From the NCBI RefSeq assembly GCF_008693385.1, contig NZ_CP044067.1:868001-932000 (forward strand): a stretch of 64,000 nt of DNA. The letters run 5' to 3'. Of this stretch, positions 62,201 through 64,000 are shown one piece after another (within the stretch, counting starts at the first letter, position 1; each line of letters opens with the position of its first letter). The position numbers and the translations under genes were made by a program. Below the pieces are notes generated by a model, which was not told where the DNA came from, did not search any database, and saw only the letters and a program-made list of their open reading frames with translations. The stretch comes from Cupriavidus pauculus. GTDB lineage: Bacteria; Pseudomonadota; Gammaproteobacteria; Burkholderiales; Burkholderiaceae.

Positions 62201-64000
62201 AAACCATCGCTGGCGCGGCCCAGACCGACGCAGGCCTGGAAGTAGGCCACGGCATGATCTTCGTTGAACTCGCCAAGGCACGCCGCCGCGCGATAGTGAG
62301 CGAGCGCGGCATGCTTGTCGCCCGCGACCCAAAGCGTCGTGGCGCGCGTTCGCCACGCTTCCGCGTCGGAGGGCTGCACACGCAGCGCACGCCGGACATT
62401 CCGCTCCGCCTGCGGCAGCAGGCGCGCATCCGACGTCTGCAATTGCGCCAGACGCGTCAATAGTTCGGCATTCCATGGCTGCCTGGCGACGCCGGACTCG
62501 ATCAGCCGCATGGCGGCCATTCCCTCGCCGAGCGATTCGAGCAGCCGCGACTTGTAGAACACGAGCGACGGCACTTCGCCGAAGCGGGCAATAAGGGCAT
62601 CGGTCCGCGCAAGCAACGCGTCGGTGCTGCCGTCGTAATGCGCGAGGCCGCGATAGCACCAGTCGGTCAGCCAATGGTCGGGCGCCCGCGCGTTCTGGGC
62701 CTCTGTCACCGACGCCGCCGTCTCGCGATCATGGACCTCCAGCGCGCGCATCGTCGCGTAATAGCTGTCCCAGCTCTCCGCATCGGGCAACACGATGCCA
62801 TCGAGGCGATACACGGCCTCCTGTGGAATCAGTACCATGCCGCGCGGGCCGCTGAACCGGTTCTGCTCGAACAGCGGCTCCGGATCGAACTCGCCGAACA
62901 CGCGCTGGAACGGATCGCGGATCAGCAGCGTGCCACGCAAGGCGTCGTAGCCGATCACGGCCTGGAGGTGTCCCGAACTCACGAACTGGGTGGTGAGCGT
63001 GAACGGGATGCCCGCGTCGATCAGCCGCGTGGCGACCTCCCAGTTGACGGTGAACTCGCGCGTCACGAAGCCATGACGCTCGGCCCAGGCGCGTTCGCTG
63101 GGCGCGGGGGTACCGTCGTAGCAGATCTCTTCGGCAATCTCGACGTGTTCGGCACTCCGCCCCCAGTAGCCCGCGATGGCACTCAATGTCGCGGGCGCAC
63201 AGGTCTGATGGTGCTGGCGGACAAAGCCCACGTGCAATTGCACCCGGCGCGGCGCCTCGCCCCCGGCGGCAACGGCGTCGAGCTTCTCGATCAGACGGGC
63301 ATGGAACGGCTGATCGGCGAGTCGCCGGCTGACGGACGCCGCCTCCTCGTACCGGCCCAGCCGCAGCAGCGTATCGGCTTCGTTGGCATCGAACCACGCC
63401 CGGTGAGCGCGCACCGCCCGCGGTGCGAAGGCCCTGCTTCGGTGCAACGCGGCGAGCGCTGCCTCGTGGTCTTCGAGTTCGGTCGCGACAAGATAGCGTT
63501 GCGCTTCGACGTCCGAGCTTTGCATGCGCGCCGATGCGTCATCGAGCAAACGCAGCGCTTCCCTGTCGCGGCCGGTCAGCGTGTAAAGGTGCGCGGCGGA
63601 CTGGATGGCGGAGCGGAAGTTCGGGTTCAGCGCGCATCCGCGCTCGGCCATGCCGATGGCCTCGGCATAGCGATCCTCGCGCTCCAGCACGGACGCGTGC
63701 TCCACATGGATCCACGGAGAATCTGGCCAGAGCCGGTGCGCCTCTTCGATCAACGCGCCCGCGCGCGCCCAGTCGCGCTGCAACGCCGCCAGATTGGCCC
63801 GATGGGCGAGCCATTCGGCGCGCTGCGGCGCAGTGGCATGGTCGGGCAGCGCATTGCGCTCGCTCCATTCCCAGCCGCGATAGTGGCCGTAGCGATCGGT
63901 GATCGTACGCAGATACGCCACCATCGCGTCGGGATCGGACGGATGCCGCCGCCACAGGAGCTCGATCAACGCATCGCCCCGTCGCCGGCCGCCACAATGA
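59212..64000 (-). CDS. Giant TPR protein with an embedded C39-like peptidase domain, 5' end beyond the window
   Basis: At least 1596 residues; the frame is open through the right edge, so the true start is outside. Numbering from the in-frame TTG at 63969: residues about 1-230 are TPR-like, 240-390 form a papain-like C39 domain with nucleophile Cys 257 in HHQTCAPATLSAIAGYWG, Gln 252/255, His 334 in SSGHLQAVIGYDAL and Asp 352 in LLIRDP, and the remaining 1190 residues are a long TPR solenoid (units such as GHAQAWTMLADWSAERGQTD). No signal peptide or TM is visible. It precedes the ClpP-like membrane gene by 30 bp. A scaffold presenting peptides to a protease, or a maturation protease, are guesses. 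Confidence 0.75.
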   Translation of the reverse strand, partial: HCGGRRRGDALIELLWRRHPSDPDAMVAYLRTITDRYGHYRGWEWSERNALPDHATAPQRAEWLAHRANLAALQRDWARAGALIEEAHRLWPDSPWIHVEHASVLEREDRYAEAIGMAERGCALNPNFRSAIQSAAHLYTLTGRDREALRLLDDASARMQSSDVEAQRYLVATELEDHEAALAALHRSRAFAPRAVRAHRAWFDANEADTLLRLGRYEEAASVSRRLADQPFHARLIEKLDAVAAGGEAPRRVQLHVGFVRQHHQTCAPATLSAIAGYWGRSAEHVEIAEEICYDGTPAPSERAWAERHGFVTREFTVNWEVATRLIDAGIPFTLTTQFVSSGHLQAVIGYDALRGTLLIRDPFQRVFGEFDPEPLFEQNRFSGPRGMVLIPQEAVYRLDGIVLPDAESWDSYYATMRALEVHDRETAASVTEAQNARAPDHWLTDWCYRGLAHYDGSTDALLARTDALIARFGEVPSLVFYKSRLLESLGEGMAAMRLIESGVARQPWNAELLTRLAQLQTSDARLLPQAERNVRRALRVQPSDAEAWRTRATTLWVAGDKHAALAHYRAAACLGEFNEDHAVAYFQACVGLGRASDGFEFLAQRVERLGARSSAPAINYFNQLDSLERGPEGFAVLERAMARRPDDALLRHAYAERLLTYGEVERARTLLAEAGGYASQISRLRVVARLARHDNRLDEAWDAISLACEQDPLNIGLRHIAVDILGARSGEAEVLRYLRALCERHPASVGLHELLLQRLPADVLLERHDVLRHMLSLHPGHAMFQRELTLNLAAQQRMEDATSAARLARELAPNHSRSYALLGYLHQLQGDMEQAHAQYREALRRSVDDIGALVDFVRTQPGLEGRREALRFAGDQLREQATQGMTVLTYQELGTRVFTDEALTGELETFREWRPDLWTTWVALALQHADKQRFDDAAAILDAAIERFPLTPRVHYEKARVDANRRRFDGAMAGLRRTLQIAPAWDWPIRLFVEIALRENGDPDAALVLLDAPQSRSDESAECQVLRARVLWKMARQDEALDRLEAMLQRWPGHAQAWTMLADWSAERGQTDRALHVAQALAAARPDNIDVWLRVAGYTSTPEAALAALERADALDPRNQQAYVCRIDALIRFGRLDDALAAIDSSPWGAYTPLAVRRRRPDVLWRQGNREGAVTELRALLEKEPNDVLLWQDLADASLKLDRIDQSGAAGREMVRINPGYAVGYGYVGNAARRQSQWQAAIDAYRTAFEIDPEYEFAAFGLADLLLDSAEWDDAWRVVATLRTRYPGPSSAYREVRLAMLAEEPSRVPVPLNELVRAPEAQAGLFEDIAKRMTQGIWQQLLRDALIDGCKAGEASIAACRHWLGMEYDIPHAALIERLAPYLEADRKNHLKIAVVEAAGAAKQLRHVTTLMSQYDTALRGDAQCWGAVSFALINGERHAAMIGWMHDWMRDDAPYWALDNLAIALRYQGDLRLAHDVAARSHRLEPRGGSAGVWLAADAARDNDIEALGQWLDKLGQVDVHGWLRPLVELLTAFHKSASVGKATLFVLQLRRTAKVRESHQLLGALAKDLRRCWIMRGGSVGRRFWRLLTLPS

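Noticed and set aside
1..64000. CRISPR array, prophage, IS element, rRNA or tRNA
   Set aside because: No regular spacer-repeat array, transposase or integrase motif, or phage structural gene was seen, and no tRNA-like cloverleaf or conserved rRNA segment was noticed. Weak tRNA signals could be missed by eye.

Overview
The window is GC-rich, densely coded DNA with no rRNA, tRNA, IS element or CRISPR array that I could see. It reads like a secondary chromosome or accessory catabolic region of a soil betaproteobacterium of the order Burkholderiales, most like Cupriavidus or Ralstonia. The basis is six Bug-type periplasmic solute receptors, many LysR and GntR/FadR regulators each beside a short catabolic operon, VanB/PDR-type reductases, and Burkholderiales-style ribosome binding sites (GGAGAC before ATG). 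The genus is an inference; no phylogenetic marker was compared.

Layout. (1) 1-12.3 kb: an IPM-dehydratase-like hydratase pair cut by the left edge, AraC and LysR regulators, a three-domain flavin/iron-sulphur reductase, a GST, two Bug receptors, a beta-hydroxyacid-dehydrogenase-like protein, a GntR regulator, an RraA-family aldolase and a PDC-hydrolase-like amidohydrolase. (2) 12.3-20.3 kb: a chemoreceptor, an MltF-like lytic transglycosylase, a Tat-exported alpha/beta hydrolase, a 986-aa autotransporter and a small Cys-rich secreted protein. (3) 20.3-24 kb: argC with a divergent LysR gene, a YdjM-type membrane protein and another LysR gene. (4) 24-31 kb: class II aldolase plus MFS transporter; then a FadR-type regulator divergent from a Rieske oxygenase and its VanB-like reductase, followed by a small membrane ORF and a convergent Bug gene. 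(5) 31.3-34.2 kb: a CocE/NonD hydrolase and a LysR gene. (6) 34.2-41.9 kb: a FadR-type regulator divergent from a six-gene hydroxyacid/sugar-diacid operon (2-hydroxyacid dehydrogenase, SSADH-like, HIBADH-like, tartrate dehydrogenase-like, MR/MLE enolase-superfamily enzyme, Bug). (7) 41.9-48.9 kb: a LysR gene divergent from a seven-gene operon (CMD, SDR, Bug, amidohydrolase, SMP-30, Bug, GST). (8) 49-64 kb: a more housekeeping-like block with a lipoprotein, an SDR-MFS pair with divergent TetR, a small lipoprotein, a J-domain protein, a DHA2 exporter, DAHP synthase, a diheme cytochrome c, a ClpP-like membrane protein and a giant TPR/C39-peptidase protein cut by the right edge.

The common theme is modular uptake and breakdown of organic acids and aromatics: each regulator sits beside enzymes and usually a Bug receptor that would deliver one carboxylate. 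No TctA/TctB membrane partner is present, so the receptors must share permeases encoded elsewhere. Several regulator-operon junctions carry inverted repeats readable by eye, including a near-consensus promoter overlapped by a GntR-type palindrome at 35.1 kb and a matched pair of 15-bp inverted sites at 26.98/27.09 kb. The least explained system is the TPR/C39-peptidase giant with the downstream membrane ClpP-like protein at 57.8-64 kb.
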